A stretch of DNA of 64,000 nucleotides from Sandarakinorhabdus sp. AAP62. GTDB lineage: Bacteria; Pseudomonadota; Alphaproteobacteria; Sphingomonadales; Sphingomonadaceae. A program made the translations under genes and the position numbers. The notes beneath the pieces are model-generated. The model ran no database searches and was not told where the DNA came from. It saw only the letters and a program-made list of their open reading frames with translations. The stretch lies in contig NZ_ANFY01000009.1 of the NCBI RefSeq assembly GCF_000331225.1, forward strand, positions 62,001-126,000. Direction: 5' to 3'. This document shows positions 55,804-64,000 of the stretch, one piece after another (position 1 is the stretch's first letter; the number at the start of each line of letters is the position of its first letter).

Positions 55804-56444
55804 CGCCTATCGTCAGCGTCTTCGCCGCCTCCCCCGATCGCGGGCGCGGGTTGGCGCGGGACATGGCGGTGCGCTGGGCGCTGGCAGAGGTGGGGCAGCC
55901 CCATGCGTTGCGCCCGCTTTCGTTCGCTGAACTCAAGACGCAAGAACACAAGACGCGACAACCGTTCGGGCAGATCCCGACCTATGAAACCGACAGTCTG
56001 ACCCTGTTCGAATCCGGCGCCATCGTGTTGCATATCGCCGAAACCCACGGCCTGCTGCCCACCGATCCGGCCGGCCGTGCCCGCACCATCGCCTGGATGT
56101 TTTCGGCGGCGAGCACGCTCGAACCGGTGATCGTTGAACGCGAAGTGGCCGTCTTGCTGGAGGGCGACAAGCAGTGGACCGCCGAGCGGCTGCCGCTGCT
56201 GGAAGCCCGGCTGCGGCAACGGCTGGATGATCTGGCGGCGTGGCTGCTGGGCAGGGACTGGCTGGAAGGCGACTTCAGCGCCGGCGACATCATGATGGTC
56301 TGCGTTCTGCGCCGGCCAGCGGCGGCCCTGCTGATGGGCGACTATCCGGTGCTGGCGGCCTATGTCGCCCGGGCCGAAGCGCGCCCGGCGTTTCGGACTG
56401 CTCATGCCGACCAACTGGCGCGGTTCGAGGCGTCCAGCGGCTGA
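55800..56444 (+). CDS. Glutathione S-transferase family protein
   Basis: A 214-residue GST: a thioredoxin-like N-terminal domain with QIPTYETDSLTLFESGAIVLHIAE (cis-Pro and the Glu-Ser glutathione contact) and an all-helical C-terminal domain with the DFSAGDIMMVCVL N-cap region. The catalytic Ser or Cys near residue 10 is not obvious (SVFAASPDRGRG). It is translationally coupled to the SDR gene before it, so it may process the same substrate. The class is undetermined. Confidence 0.9.
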   Translation: MTPIVSVFAASPDRGRGLARDMAVRWALAEVGQPHALRPLSFAELKTQEHKTRQPFGQIPTYETDSLTLFESGAIVLHIAETHGLLPTDPAGRARTIAWMFSAASTLEPVIVEREVAVLLEGDKQWTAERLPLLEARLRQRLDDLAAWLLGRDWLEGDFSAGDIMMVCVLRRPAAALLMGDYPVLAAYVARAEARPAFRTAHADQLARFEASSG

Positions 56445-56533
56445 GTGGGCACTGCGCGGCTGGCAAAATTCCGCATTGCGCTTGCACGCCGCCCCGGCAA
56501 CAGTCGCCACACTCAAGCCCAAGGCCCTGCCCG

Positions 56534-57709
56534 ATGTTCCTCACCTTTCTCGAAGAATTGCGCGCCGCGAAAATCCCGGCCTCCATGAAGGAGCATCTGA
56601 TGATGCTGGAGGCGCTGAAGGGCGACGTGATCGATTATTCAATCATCGATTTCTATTATCTGGCGCGCGCCACCTATGTGAAGGACGAAGGCCTGCTCGA
56701 TCGGTTCGATCAGGTGTTCGCCAAGGTGTTCAAGGGGATAGAACCAACACTGGAATCTGAAACTGAAATCCCGGAAGACTGGCTGCGCGCGCTCGCCGAA
56801 ATGAACCTGACCGAGGAAGAGCGCGCCGAACTGGAGAAGATGGGCTGGGACAAGCTGATGGAGACGCTCCAGAAGCGGCTGGAGGAACAGAAGAAGCGCC
56901 ACGAGGGCGGCAACAAGTGGATCGGCACGGCGGGCAAATCCCCCTTCGGCGCGCAAGGGGACAACCCCGAAGGCGTGCGCATCGGCCAGAAGGACGGACG
57001 CAAGCAGAGCGCCGTAAAGGTGTGGGACAAGCGCGAATTCAAGAATCTCGATTCAACCGTTGAACTGGGCACCCGCAACATCAAGGTCGCCCTGCGCCGT
57101 CTGCGCCGCTTCGCCCGCGAAGGCGCCGCCGACGAGCTCGACCTTGATTCCACCATCCGCGGCACCGCCAAGCAGGGCTGGCTCGATATCGTCATGCGCC
57201 CGGAACGGCACAATGCGGTGAAACTGCTGTTGATGCTGGATATTGGCGGTTCGATGGATCCGCATATCAAGCTGTGCGAGGAATTGTTCTCGGCCGCCAA
57301 GTCCGAATTCAAGCACATGGAATTCTTCTATTTCCACAATTGCCCCTATGAGGCGGTGTGGAAAGACAACAAGCGCCGCTGGACCGAGCGGACGCCGATG
57401 ATGGAGATCCTCCACAAATTTCCGCATGATTACAAATTGGTGTTCGTTGGTGACGCCTCGATGAGCCCGTATGAGATCACCTATGCCGGCGGCAGCACCG
57501 AACATTGGAACGAGGAACCCGGCGAGGCTTGGCTGCGCCGGATGACCGACGTCTATCATTCATCGATCTGGCTGAATCCGATCCCGGAGAAACATTGGGA
57601 AAACGGCCAGTCGATCCGCATGATCAAGGAAATCATGCACGACCGCATGTATCCGCTCACCCTGGAAGGGCTGGATCGCGGCATGCGGGAATTGAGCCGC
57701 AAGAAATAG
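56534..57709 (+). CDS. VWA domain protein, CoxE-like partner of MoxR ATPases
   Basis: 391 residues. The N-terminal part (1-200) is helical and charged, with a KRLEEQKKRHEGG coiled stretch. The C-terminal VWA domain starts VKLLLMLDIGGSMD, a MIDAS motif DxGxS in place of DxSxS. VYHSSIWLNPIPEKHW near the end is typical of this family. These proteins work with MoxR ATPases. The nearest, at 50520, is separated by five unrelated genes. Confidence 0.9.
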   Translation: MFLTFLEELRAAKIPASMKEHLMMLEALKGDVIDYSIIDFYYLARATYVKDEGLLDRFDQVFAKVFKGIEPTLESETEIPEDWLRALAEMNLTEEERAELEKMGWDKLMETLQKRLEEQKKRHEGGNKWIGTAGKSPFGAQGDNPEGVRIGQKDGRKQSAVKVWDKREFKNLDSTVELGTRNIKVALRRLRRFAREGAADELDLDSTIRGTAKQGWLDIVMRPERHNAVKLLLMLDIGGSMDPHIKLCEELFSAAKSEFKHMEFFYFHNCPYEAVWKDNKRRWTERTPMMEILHKFPHDYKLVFVGDASMSPYEITYAGGSTEHWNEEPGEAWLRRMTDVYHSSIWLNPIPEKHWENGQSIRMIKEIMHDRMYPLTLEGLDRGMRELSRKK

Positions 57710-57736
57710 GGGGCCAGCGCCACGCTGGCCCCTTAT
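57710..57736. terminator. Bidirectional intrinsic terminator
   Basis: GGGGCCAGCG pairs with CGCTGGCCCC around a 3-base loop, between the convergent VWA and quinohemoprotein genes. TTATC follows on the plus strand and CTATTTC on the minus strand. Confidence 0.8.
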
Positions 57737-57740
57737 CACC

Positions 57741-59882
57741 TTATTTGCCGCCAGCGGCTTCCAGCGCCTGCAGCTTCTTGGCTTGGCTGCCAACATAGGC
57801 GCGGACCGATTCGAGTTGGGCCGGCGTGTACCAACGGCTGAAGGCGATCATGCCGTTGGCCTTCAGCGCCCCATCATGGACGATGGCCTTCCACGCTTCG
57901 GCATCGGTCAACACGCCAGAGCGGCGCAGATCGGGCACGATGCCCGACGCATGAGCATCGGGACCATGACACCAGGCGCAGTTTGCGCTGTAGATCTTCG
58001 CGCCTTCGGTCACTTGCGCCGGCGTGAACATATCCTTGGGCGGATTGGCCGCCGCAAACACTGGCTCGGTTGCCTTGGGCAGAGCCGCCTTGCCGCCCAG
58101 CTTGAACACCAGCAACCGGCCATTGCGGGCATCGCGCGGATCGTCAAAGGCCGCGGTCAACGGGAAGGCCCCGCCATAGCCGACCATGATCGCCACATAT
58201 TGCTGGCCATTCACGGTATAGCTGACCGGTGGCGCAACGATGCCGGTCTGCGCCTTGAAGTTCCACAGCTTGGTGCCAGTGCTGGCGTTGAACGCCTGGA
58301 AATCGCCAGCGCCATTGCCCTGGAACACCAGATTGCCCGCCGTTGCCAGCGTGCCGCCATTCCAGGGGCCATCATAGGTGATTTCCCACGCCGGCTTCTG
58401 CGCCACGGGATCCCACGCAATCAGCCGGCCCTTCAATGCCGCCTTGAGCGCCTTGAACTGCGCCCGATCATCCGGAACCGAACCGGCGTCGGTGTTGATG
58501 CCCAGGTTCCAGGCGCCTTCACGATGTTCAAAACCGTCCTGCGCCTGGTAGAATTGCGGAATTTCCTGCGCCGGCAGATAGACCAAACCAGTGCGCGGGC
58601 TGTAGCTCATCGGGTGCCAGTTGTGCGCGCCCAGCGGCGACGGCATCACCAGCGAACCGGCCTTGCGATAACGCGCTTCCGGCACTTCGATCGGGCGGCC
58701 GGTCTTCATGTCGACGCCGGTCGTCCACGTCTGCGTGGCAAAACCCTTGGCCGAAATCAGCTGCCCATTGGCACGGTCGATCACATAGAAAAAGCCGTTC
58801 TTGGGCGCCTGCATCAGCACCTTTCGCGGTTTGCCGTCGATCATCAGCGTCGAAAGCATGATCGGCTGGGTGGCGGTATAATCCCAGGTCTCGGCCGGCG
58901 TGCCCTGGTAGTGCCAGAGATATTCACCAGTGTCCGGCTTCAGCGCCAGCACCGACGACAGGAAGAGATTGTCGCCCTTGCCGTCGGAACGGATCATGTG
59001 ATTCCATGGGCTGCCGTTGCCAACCCCGATATAGAGCTGATCCAGTTCCTGATCATAGACGATGGCATCCCAGGCCGTGCCGCCGCCGCCGCCCTTCCAA
59101 TATTCGCCCGACCATGTGGGCGCGACCTTGCCGGCCATCACGCTGTCCGACGCTTCGCCATCGGGGCCGTCTGCCGGGTTGCCCGGCACCGTGAAGAAGC
59201 GCCATTTCTTCTTGCCGGTCATCGCGTCATAGGCGGTCACATAACCGCGCACGCCCAGTTCGCCGCCGCCATTGCCGATCACCACCAGCCCCTTCATCAC
59301 GCGCGGCGCACCGGTGATGGTGTAGGGCTTGGCCGTATCAGTGAAGGTTTGCGTGGACCATTTCACCTTGCCAGTGCCCGCATCCAGCGCGATCAGCCGG
59401 CCATCGAGCGCAGCGACATACACCAGACCGCCCCACACCGCGACGCCGCGATTGACGACATCGCAACACGCACTATGCCCGCGCGCCTTGTCGACCTTGG
59501 GATCATAAAGCCACTTCACCTTGCCGGTGACGGCATCCAGCGCCATCACGTTCGACCATGATGTGGTGGTGTACATGGTGCCATCCACCACGATCGGCGT
59601 GGCTTCCTGGCCGCGGTTGGTGGGCAGATCGGCATACCAGGCCAGGCCCAGCTGGCCCACGTTATCGGCATTGATCTGGGTGAGATCGGCAAAGCGCTGT
59701 TCGGCATAGGTGCCGCCGTGAGTCATCCAGTTGCCCGGTTCGCTGCGGGCATTCATCAGCCGCTGCGCATCAACGCCGCGCACGCCGGTTCCCGGCCCGC
59801 CCGACACGGCCAGGCCCGCCGCCAGCATCGATCCTGAAAGCAGCATCGCTGCCCCAATGCCCTTCACTGCCAAACGCTTCAT
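57741..59882 (-). CDS. PQQ-dependent quinohemoprotein alcohol dehydrogenase
   Basis: An exported 713-residue protein: signal peptide, then an eight-bladed PQQ propeller (about 45-600) with the vicinal disulfide pair SACCDVV next to PQQ and the TWDYTATQP strand bearing the catalytic Asp. A C-terminal cytochrome c domain (heme motif CAWCH at about 635) follows. It oxidises alcohols in the periplasm and passes electrons to heme. Three ATGs stand in a row; the third (59882) has the best distance to GGGGAGG. The substrate is unknown. PQQ synthesis genes are not in the window. Confidence 0.93.
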   Translation of the reverse strand: MKRLAVKGIGAAMLLSGSMLAAGLAVSGGPGTGVRGVDAQRLMNARSEPGNWMTHGGTYAEQRFADLTQINADNVGQLGLAWYADLPTNRGQEATPIVVDGTMYTTTSWSNVMALDAVTGKVKWLYDPKVDKARGHSACCDVVNRGVAVWGGLVYVAALDGRLIALDAGTGKVKWSTQTFTDTAKPYTITGAPRVMKGLVVIGNGGGELGVRGYVTAYDAMTGKKKWRFFTVPGNPADGPDGEASDSVMAGKVAPTWSGEYWKGGGGGTAWDAIVYDQELDQLYIGVGNGSPWNHMIRSDGKGDNLFLSSVLALKPDTGEYLWHYQGTPAETWDYTATQPIMLSTLMIDGKPRKVLMQAPKNGFFYVIDRANGQLISAKGFATQTWTTGVDMKTGRPIEVPEARYRKAGSLVMPSPLGAHNWHPMSYSPRTGLVYLPAQEIPQFYQAQDGFEHREGAWNLGINTDAGSVPDDRAQFKALKAALKGRLIAWDPVAQKPAWEITYDGPWNGGTLATAGNLVFQGNGAGDFQAFNASTGTKLWNFKAQTGIVAPPVSYTVNGQQYVAIMVGYGGAFPLTAAFDDPRDARNGRLLVFKLGGKAALPKATEPVFAAANPPKDMFTPAQVTEGAKIYSANCAWCHGPDAHASGIVPDLRRSGVLTDAEAWKAIVHDGALKANGMIAFSRWYTPAQLESVRAYVGSQAKKLQALEAAGGK

Positions 59883-59959
59883 CATCATCCTCCCCAGAAT
59901 GTGAGCGGCAGACTATGGCATGAACGGCAAAGCGCAAACCGTTGATTGTCGCAGGCGTG

Positions 59960-60130
59960 TCAGGCGGGCACCGGCAGCGAAACGACCCAGGCGTTGAAGG
60001 CGACCACTGCGCCGGCCACCATCATCAATATGGCCTTGGTGCGGTTGCCGCCCGGCTGCCGAAGCAACCACAACCCGCCCAGCACCAGCGCCAGCGCCGC
60101 CGCCAGCGCCAGCCCGGTGATGGGGCTCAA
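59960..60130 (-). CDS. Small two-helix membrane protein, TTG start overlapping the glpK stop
   Basis: TTG at 60130 overlaps the glpK stop (TTGA) and opens 56 codons: SPITGLALAAALALVLGGLWLL (helix 1), a short basic loop (RQPGGNRTK), and AILMMVAGAVVAFNAWVVSLPV (helix 2). The spacing and the clean two-helix hairpin support a real, translationally coupled gene, although no ATG or clear ribosome site exists. The function is unknown. Confidence 0.6.
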   Translation of the reverse strand: MSPITGLALAAALALVLGGLWLLRQPGGNRTKAILMMVAGAVVAFNAWVVSLPVPA

Positions 60131-61620
60131 GCCAGCACCTTGGCGATGGCGGCCTGCCATTGTGCCCGGCGCGCACTGCGCGTGGCGCCATCGGTGGCCG
60201 GGTGAAAGCGCACATCTGCCGCGGCCATGGCATCGGCAGCGCCCCCCAGATCGGCAAACAGGCCAGCGCCGACACCCGCCAGCATCGCCGCGCCCATCGC
60301 GGTGGTTTCGATCACGCGCGGCCGTTCCACCACCACGCCCAGACTGTCGGCCAGATCCTGGCACAGCCAGTTGTTGGCCACCATGCCGCCATCCACCCGC
60401 AGCATGGCCGCCGGCACGCCATCGGCGGCGAGTGCATCCACCAGATCGGCGGTCTGCTGCCCTTGCGCTTCCAGCGCGGCGCGCACCACGTGGGCCCGCG
60501 TGGTACCACCCGAAAGCCCGCAGATCACGCCGCGCGCATCCGGATTCCAATAGGGCGCGCCCAGCCCGGCCAGCGCCGGCACGAAGCTGACGCCGCCATT
60601 GTCCGGCACGCTCTGCGCCAGCGCCTCGCTTTCGGCGCTGGTGGCAATGATCCCCAGCCCGTCACGCAGCCATTGCACGGCCGAACCCGCCACGAAAATC
60701 GCGCCTTCAAGGGCATAGGCCGGTTTGCCGTCCAGCCGCCACGCCACGGTGGCGAGCAGGCGATTGGTGGAGACCGGCGGCTCCGCCCCTGCATGGGCAA
60801 GCAGGAAGCAGCCAGTGCCATAAGTCGCCTTCAGCATGCCGGCCGACAGGCAAGCCTGCCCGATGGCGGCCGCCTGCTGATCGCCGGCTGCACCCGTGAT
60901 CGGGATCGTGCGGCCCAGCAAGGTCGTTTCTGCCAGCGGCCCGGCGCAATCGACGATGGCGGGCAGCGCCGCCTTGGGCACGCCCAGCATGGCGATCAGT
61001 TCATCGTCCCATGCGCATGTCGCCAGATCCATCAGCAGCGTGCGGCTGGCGTTGGTGGCGTCGGTCACGTGGGTCGTACCGCCCGACAGGTTCCAGATCA
61101 GCCAGCTTTCGACCGTGCCCACCGCCAGCCGGCCATCCCGCGCCGCATCCGCCACCATCGGCCAGTTATCCAGCGCCCAGCGGAACTTCGTGCCGGAAAA
61201 ATAGGGATCGAGCAGCAGCCCGGTCCTGGCCTGCACCTTGGCTTCCAGGCCCGGATCGGCGGCCTTCAGCCCGGCGCAATAATCGGCGGTCCGCCTGTCC
61301 TGCCAGACGATGGCACGGGCCAGCGGCTCGCCGGTGCTGCGATCCCAGAAACAGATGGTTTCCCGCTGGTTGGTGATACCGATCGCAGCAATGCGTTCCG
61401 CACCCACCGCGGCGGCCACTTCTTCAAGGCAGGCCTGCGACAGATCGCGAATCTCGGCCGGGTCATGCTCCACCCAGCCGCTGGCAGGGTAATGCTGGGT
61501 CATCGGGCGCCCGGCGCTGGCAACGATCTCGCCTTGGCAAGTGAAGGCAATCGCCCGGGTGGAGGTGGTGCCGGCATCGAGCACGAGGATGAGCTGGCCA
61601 GGAGTCTGTTGGTTCGTCAT
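60127..61620 (-). CDS. glpK: Glycerol kinase
   Basis: Phosphorylates glycerol. The 497-residue FGGY-family kinase has the phosphate-1 loop LDAGTTSTRA, AIGITNQRET, IVWQDRRTADYC with the catalytic region, TGAAGDQQAAAIGQACLSAGMLKATYGTG, and the second ATP region VDGGMVANNWLCQDLAD. The length is normal. It is divergent from glpD with only 42 bases between start codons, and the product glycerol 3-phosphate is the GlpD substrate. Confidence 0.96.
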   Translation of the reverse strand: MTNQQTPGQLILVLDAGTTSTRAIAFTCQGEIVASAGRPMTQHYPASGWVEHDPAEIRDLSQACLEEVAAAVGAERIAAIGITNQRETICFWDRSTGEPLARAIVWQDRRTADYCAGLKAADPGLEAKVQARTGLLLDPYFSGTKFRWALDNWPMVADAARDGRLAVGTVESWLIWNLSGGTTHVTDATNASRTLLMDLATCAWDDELIAMLGVPKAALPAIVDCAGPLAETTLLGRTIPITGAAGDQQAAAIGQACLSAGMLKATYGTGCFLLAHAGAEPPVSTNRLLATVAWRLDGKPAYALEGAIFVAGSAVQWLRDGLGIIATSAESEALAQSVPDNGGVSFVPALAGLGAPYWNPDARGVICGLSGGTTRAHVVRAALEAQGQQTADLVDALAADGVPAAMLRVDGGMVANNWLCQDLADSLGVVVERPRVIETTAMGAAMLAGVGAGLFADLGGAADAMAAADVRFHPATDGATRSARRAQWQAAIAKVLA

Positions 61621-61662
61621 GTCGCCTTTTCTATGGCGGCAAAGGCCGTTAGGGAAGCTCTT

Positions 61663-63198
61663 GTGAATCTCCCCTCCCAGCCTTTCGATCTTGCCATCAT
61701 TGGCGCCGGCATCAACGGCGCCGGCATTGCCCGCGATGCGGCCGGGCGCGGGCTTTCCGTGGCGATCCTTGATGCCAGTGATGTCGGCGGCGCGACCTCG
61801 TCAGCCTCGACCAAGCTGATCCACGGCGGCCTCAGATATCTGGAATATTATGCCTTTGGCCTGGTGCGAAAGGCGCTGGCCGAACGCGAAGTACTGCTCG
61901 ATATCGCGCCGCACATCACCTGGCCGCAGCCATTCGTGTTGCCGCATGCGCAAGGGATGCGCCCGGTGTGGATGCTGCGGCTGGGCACCTTCCTTTATGA
62001 TCATCTTGCCCGGCGCGAAGTGGTGCCGGGTTCGGCGCGCATCGATCTGCGCGCCGAACGTGCCGGCCGTGCGCTCGATACGCGCTATCGCACCGCCTTT
62101 CGCTATTGGGATGGCTGGGTGGACGATGCCCGGCTGGTGGTCGAAAATCTGAAAGACGCCGCCGCCCACGGTGCCACCGTGCTGCCGCGCATGCCCGTTG
62201 CGCGGGCGGAACGGGTGGATGGCTTGTGGCAGCTCAGCCTTGCCGATGGCCGCAGCATCGCCGCCCACCGCCTGATCAACGCCGCCGGGCCGTGGGCGGA
62301 GGATGTCGCCCGCCGGGTGATGGGCCTGAACGACGCGCCGCCGCTGCGGCTGGTGCAGGGCAGCCACATCGTCACCCGCCGGGTGCATCTGGGCCGCGAT
62401 GCCTTCATGCTGCAACAGCCCGATGGCCGCATCATCTTCATCATCCCCTATGAACATGATTATTCGCTGATCGGCACCACGGAAGGCGATGTGCAGCGGC
62501 CCGAAGATGCCAGGGTGAGCGATGCGGAGGTGGAGTATCTGCTGTCCGCCGCGAACCGCTATCTCGCCCGGCCACTGACGCCGGACGACGTGATGCACCG
62601 CTTTGTCGGCGTGCGCCCGTTGATCCTCGAAAGCGGCAAGGGCGACAAGGAGACGACCCGCGATTATCGGCTGGTCGAACATCCGGGGCTGGATGCGATG
62701 ACCATCGTTGGCGGCAAGATCACCACCTATCGCGTGCTCGCCGAAGACGTGATGGCCCGGATCGCACCCAAATCGAAAAGCTGGACCGGCAGCGCCCCCC
62801 TGCCCGGCGGCGCCATCGATCGCGGCGGCAATGGACGGGGGGGCGAACACGGCCAGGCCGCCTTCAAACGCTGGCTGGAACAGTTGCAGGCGCGCGAGGC
62901 CAATTATGATCCAAAGCTGGTCAAGCGGCTGGCGATGACCATCGGTGCGCCGGCGGCCGATATGCTGGCGGGCGGGTTGGGCCGCAACCTCGGCGGCGTG
63001 TTCGAGGCCGAGCTTGACTATTTCAAGGCCAATGAATGGGCAAAATCCAGCGCAGACGTGCTGTGGCGGCGCACCAAGCTGGGCCTGCACCTTGATGGCG
63101 CCGCCCAAGCCGAGGTTGCCCGGTGGTTCGGCGAAGAGCCGGCCGATGTGCGCGAAATACCGACCGGACACCGCTTCGCCCGACCGGGCGTAGAATGA
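61663..63198 (+). CDS. glpD: Glycerol-3-phosphate dehydrogenase (FAD, aerobic)
   Basis: Oxidises glycerol 3-phosphate to DHAP at the inner membrane, passing electrons to quinone. The 511-residue protein has the FAD loop IGAGINGAGIARDAAGRG, SSASTKLIHGGLRYLEYY, and the GSHIV and IIFIIPYEHDYSLIGTTE strands. It ends with a C-terminal domain. GTG 61663 with AGGGAAG upstream is preferred; ATG 61633 would add 10 residues and leave only 12 bases to glpK. It pairs with the divergent glpK. Confidence 0.95.
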   Translation: MNLPSQPFDLAIIGAGINGAGIARDAAGRGLSVAILDASDVGGATSSASTKLIHGGLRYLEYYAFGLVRKALAEREVLLDIAPHITWPQPFVLPHAQGMRPVWMLRLGTFLYDHLARREVVPGSARIDLRAERAGRALDTRYRTAFRYWDGWVDDARLVVENLKDAAAHGATVLPRMPVARAERVDGLWQLSLADGRSIAAHRLINAAGPWAEDVARRVMGLNDAPPLRLVQGSHIVTRRVHLGRDAFMLQQPDGRIIFIIPYEHDYSLIGTTEGDVQRPEDARVSDAEVEYLLSAANRYLARPLTPDDVMHRFVGVRPLILESGKGDKETTRDYRLVEHPGLDAMTIVGGKITTYRVLAEDVMARIAPKSKSWTGSAPLPGGAIDRGGNGRGGEHGQAAFKRWLEQLQAREANYDPKLVKRLAMTIGAPAADMLAGGLGRNLGGVFEAELDYFKANEWAKSSADVLWRRTKLGLHLDGAAQAEVARWFGEEPADVREIPTGHRFARPGVE

Positions 63199-63342
63199 CG
63201 CCTGCAGCCTGAATATTGCAGAAATATCGGTCAAACCATTCACATCGTTCGCTGATATCTAGGCCAATTTTTCTTTGCGCGGCTCATGCGTTTCCCTTAG
63301 GCCTGTCTTGTCTTGCAGCACCTGCAAGCGGGGGAAATATTC

Positions 63343-63789
63343 ATGAAATTGCTGGTTATTGCTCTGGCAATGGGCTCCGCCCTGCTGTCAACACTTTCGC
63401 TTGCCCAGCCGGCCGAAAAGCCCTTGACCATCCGCGCCGACGATCCGGCGCTGGCGTGGGGCCCCTGCCCCCCAGTATTTCCGGGCGCCTGCACCATTGC
63501 CGTGCTGCACGGCAACCCGGGCCAGCCCAATGCCGATGTCCTCCTGCGCATCGGGCCGGGATATGTGCTGCCGCCCCACCTGCATACATCGGCCGAACGC
63601 ATCACGCTGGTGAGTGGCCAGCTTGAGGTCCAGTACAAGGGCAATCCGGCCGCGCGGCTCGATCCGGGCAATTATGCCTTTGGCCCGGCTGGTATGCCGC
63701 ACAAGGGCCGCTGCCTGAGCAAGACGCCCTGCACGCTGTTCATTGCGTTCGAGACGCCGGTGGATGCGCAAGCTGCTCCCGATTTCTAG
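63343..63789 (+). CDS. Exported cupin-domain protein
   Basis: 148 residues: a signal peptide (MKLLVIALAMGSALLSTLSLA) and a single cupin barrel with PPHLHTSAERITLVSG (His, His, Glu of motif 1) and the second-motif His in GPAGMPHKG, so a metal site is likely. Two Cys pairs (CPPVFPGAC; RCLSKTPC) suggest disulfides in the periplasm. The substrate is unknown. GGGGGAAA precedes the ATG. Earlier in-frame ATGs lack a ribosome site. Confidence 0.85.
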   Translation: MKLLVIALAMGSALLSTLSLAQPAEKPLTIRADDPALAWGPCPPVFPGACTIAVLHGNPGQPNADVLLRIGPGYVLPPHLHTSAERITLVSGQLEVQYKGNPAARLDPGNYAFGPAGMPHKGRCLSKTPCTLFIAFETPVDAQAAPDF

Positions 63790-63882
63790 GGCCGGCGGCC
63801 TTACGGTCCTTACCCTAATTGCCGACCCCTTCGCGCTGGAGCAGCATGGCCCGACCGCGACAGCCAATGGGGAGGGCAGTCC

Positions 63883-64000
63883 ATGGACATTATCGACAAA
63901 GGCAGCCGCAAGCCGCCGGGCACACTCTCGGTGCATGTCAGCCGTCACCTCGACTGGGGCGACCTGAAAGCCGCTCTGGCTGCCGGCTGGGCCGACTATC
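63883..64000 (+). CDS. 5' end of a DUF2189-like membrane protein gene (cut by window end)
   Basis: ATG 63883 preceded by GGGGAGGG opens a frame that runs to the window edge (39 codons). The stretch HLDWGDLKAALAAGWADY resembles the N-terminal region of DUF2189 multi-helix membrane proteins (DLRAALRAGW-like). With so little sequence the family call is only tentative. Confidence 0.5.
   Translation, partial: MDIIDKGSRKPPGTLSVHVSRHLDWGDLKAALAAGWADY

Noticed and set aside
54850-57709. The SDR-GST-VWA stretch as a genomic island.
   Set aside because: Base and codon composition look like the rest of the window, and there are no integrase, tRNA or direct-repeat borders.

Overview
The window is a dense (about 90 percent coding), high-GC stretch of ordinary chromosome from an alphaproteobacterium, most probably a member of the Sphingomonadales. 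The indications are the pyrH-frr-uppS-cdsA-dxr-rseP-bamA-skp-fabZ order, the short prolyl-tRNA synthetase, trxB followed by a lysR gene, a PEP-CTERM protein, GTG starts in conserved genes, and palindromic intergenic repeats of the 'CCTCTCCCCGGCGGGGAGAGG' type common in sphingomonads. The genus is not determined. I see no prophage, insertion sequence, CRISPR array or rRNA operon.

Layout. 25-8952 (minus): one tightly overlapping run for pyrimidine nucleotide supply, ribosome recycling, isoprenoid and phospholipid precursors and outer-membrane assembly. 9073-10980 (minus): rpsB-tsf with hairpins between the genes and a terminator after tsf. 11121-14909 (minus): a PQQ sugar dehydrogenase, a DUF1993 protein, and a CYP153-type P450 with its 2Fe-2S ferredoxin. 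15061-19518: glutaminase and dnaE, convergent. 19812-23393: a ketone-body module of two acetoacetate decarboxylase paralogues and a patatin, divergent from 3-hydroxybutyrate dehydrogenase. 23600-27560: a PEP-CTERM protein, lolD, lolC/E and proS. 27561-28088: a gene-free stretch ending in a strong plus-strand terminator. 28089-32621: enoyl-CoA hydratase, an MFS carrier, a 21-codon micro-ORF with an exceptional Shine-Dalgarno, a MOSC protein, a flippase-like membrane protein and tRNA-Ile(CAT) flanked by hairpin repeats. 33042-36160: lysR-trxB, an Lrp regulator and a rhomboid protease. 36210-41693 (minus): carA, a DUF559 gene, carB and greA, with a palindromic repeat inside the car operon. 41847-46294 (plus): yqeY, dnaG and rpoD, the macromolecular-synthesis cluster. 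46374-50390: secreted TPR and unknown proteins. 50520-57709: a MoxR ATPase and its likely VWA partner, separated by an amidase, three SDRs and a GST. 57741-64000: a quinohemoprotein dehydrogenase, a tiny membrane protein, divergent glpK and glpD, a cupin and the start of a DUF2189-like gene.

Most of the window is housekeeping. The parts that deserve a second look are small: the micro-ORF transcript at 30619-30785; the acetoacetate decarboxylase paralogue that has lost its Schiff-base lysine and both active-site glutamates; the structured gene-free stretch before the enoyl-CoA hydratase; the tRNA-derived hairpin repeats; and the palindromic element plus DUF559 gene wedged between carA and carB.
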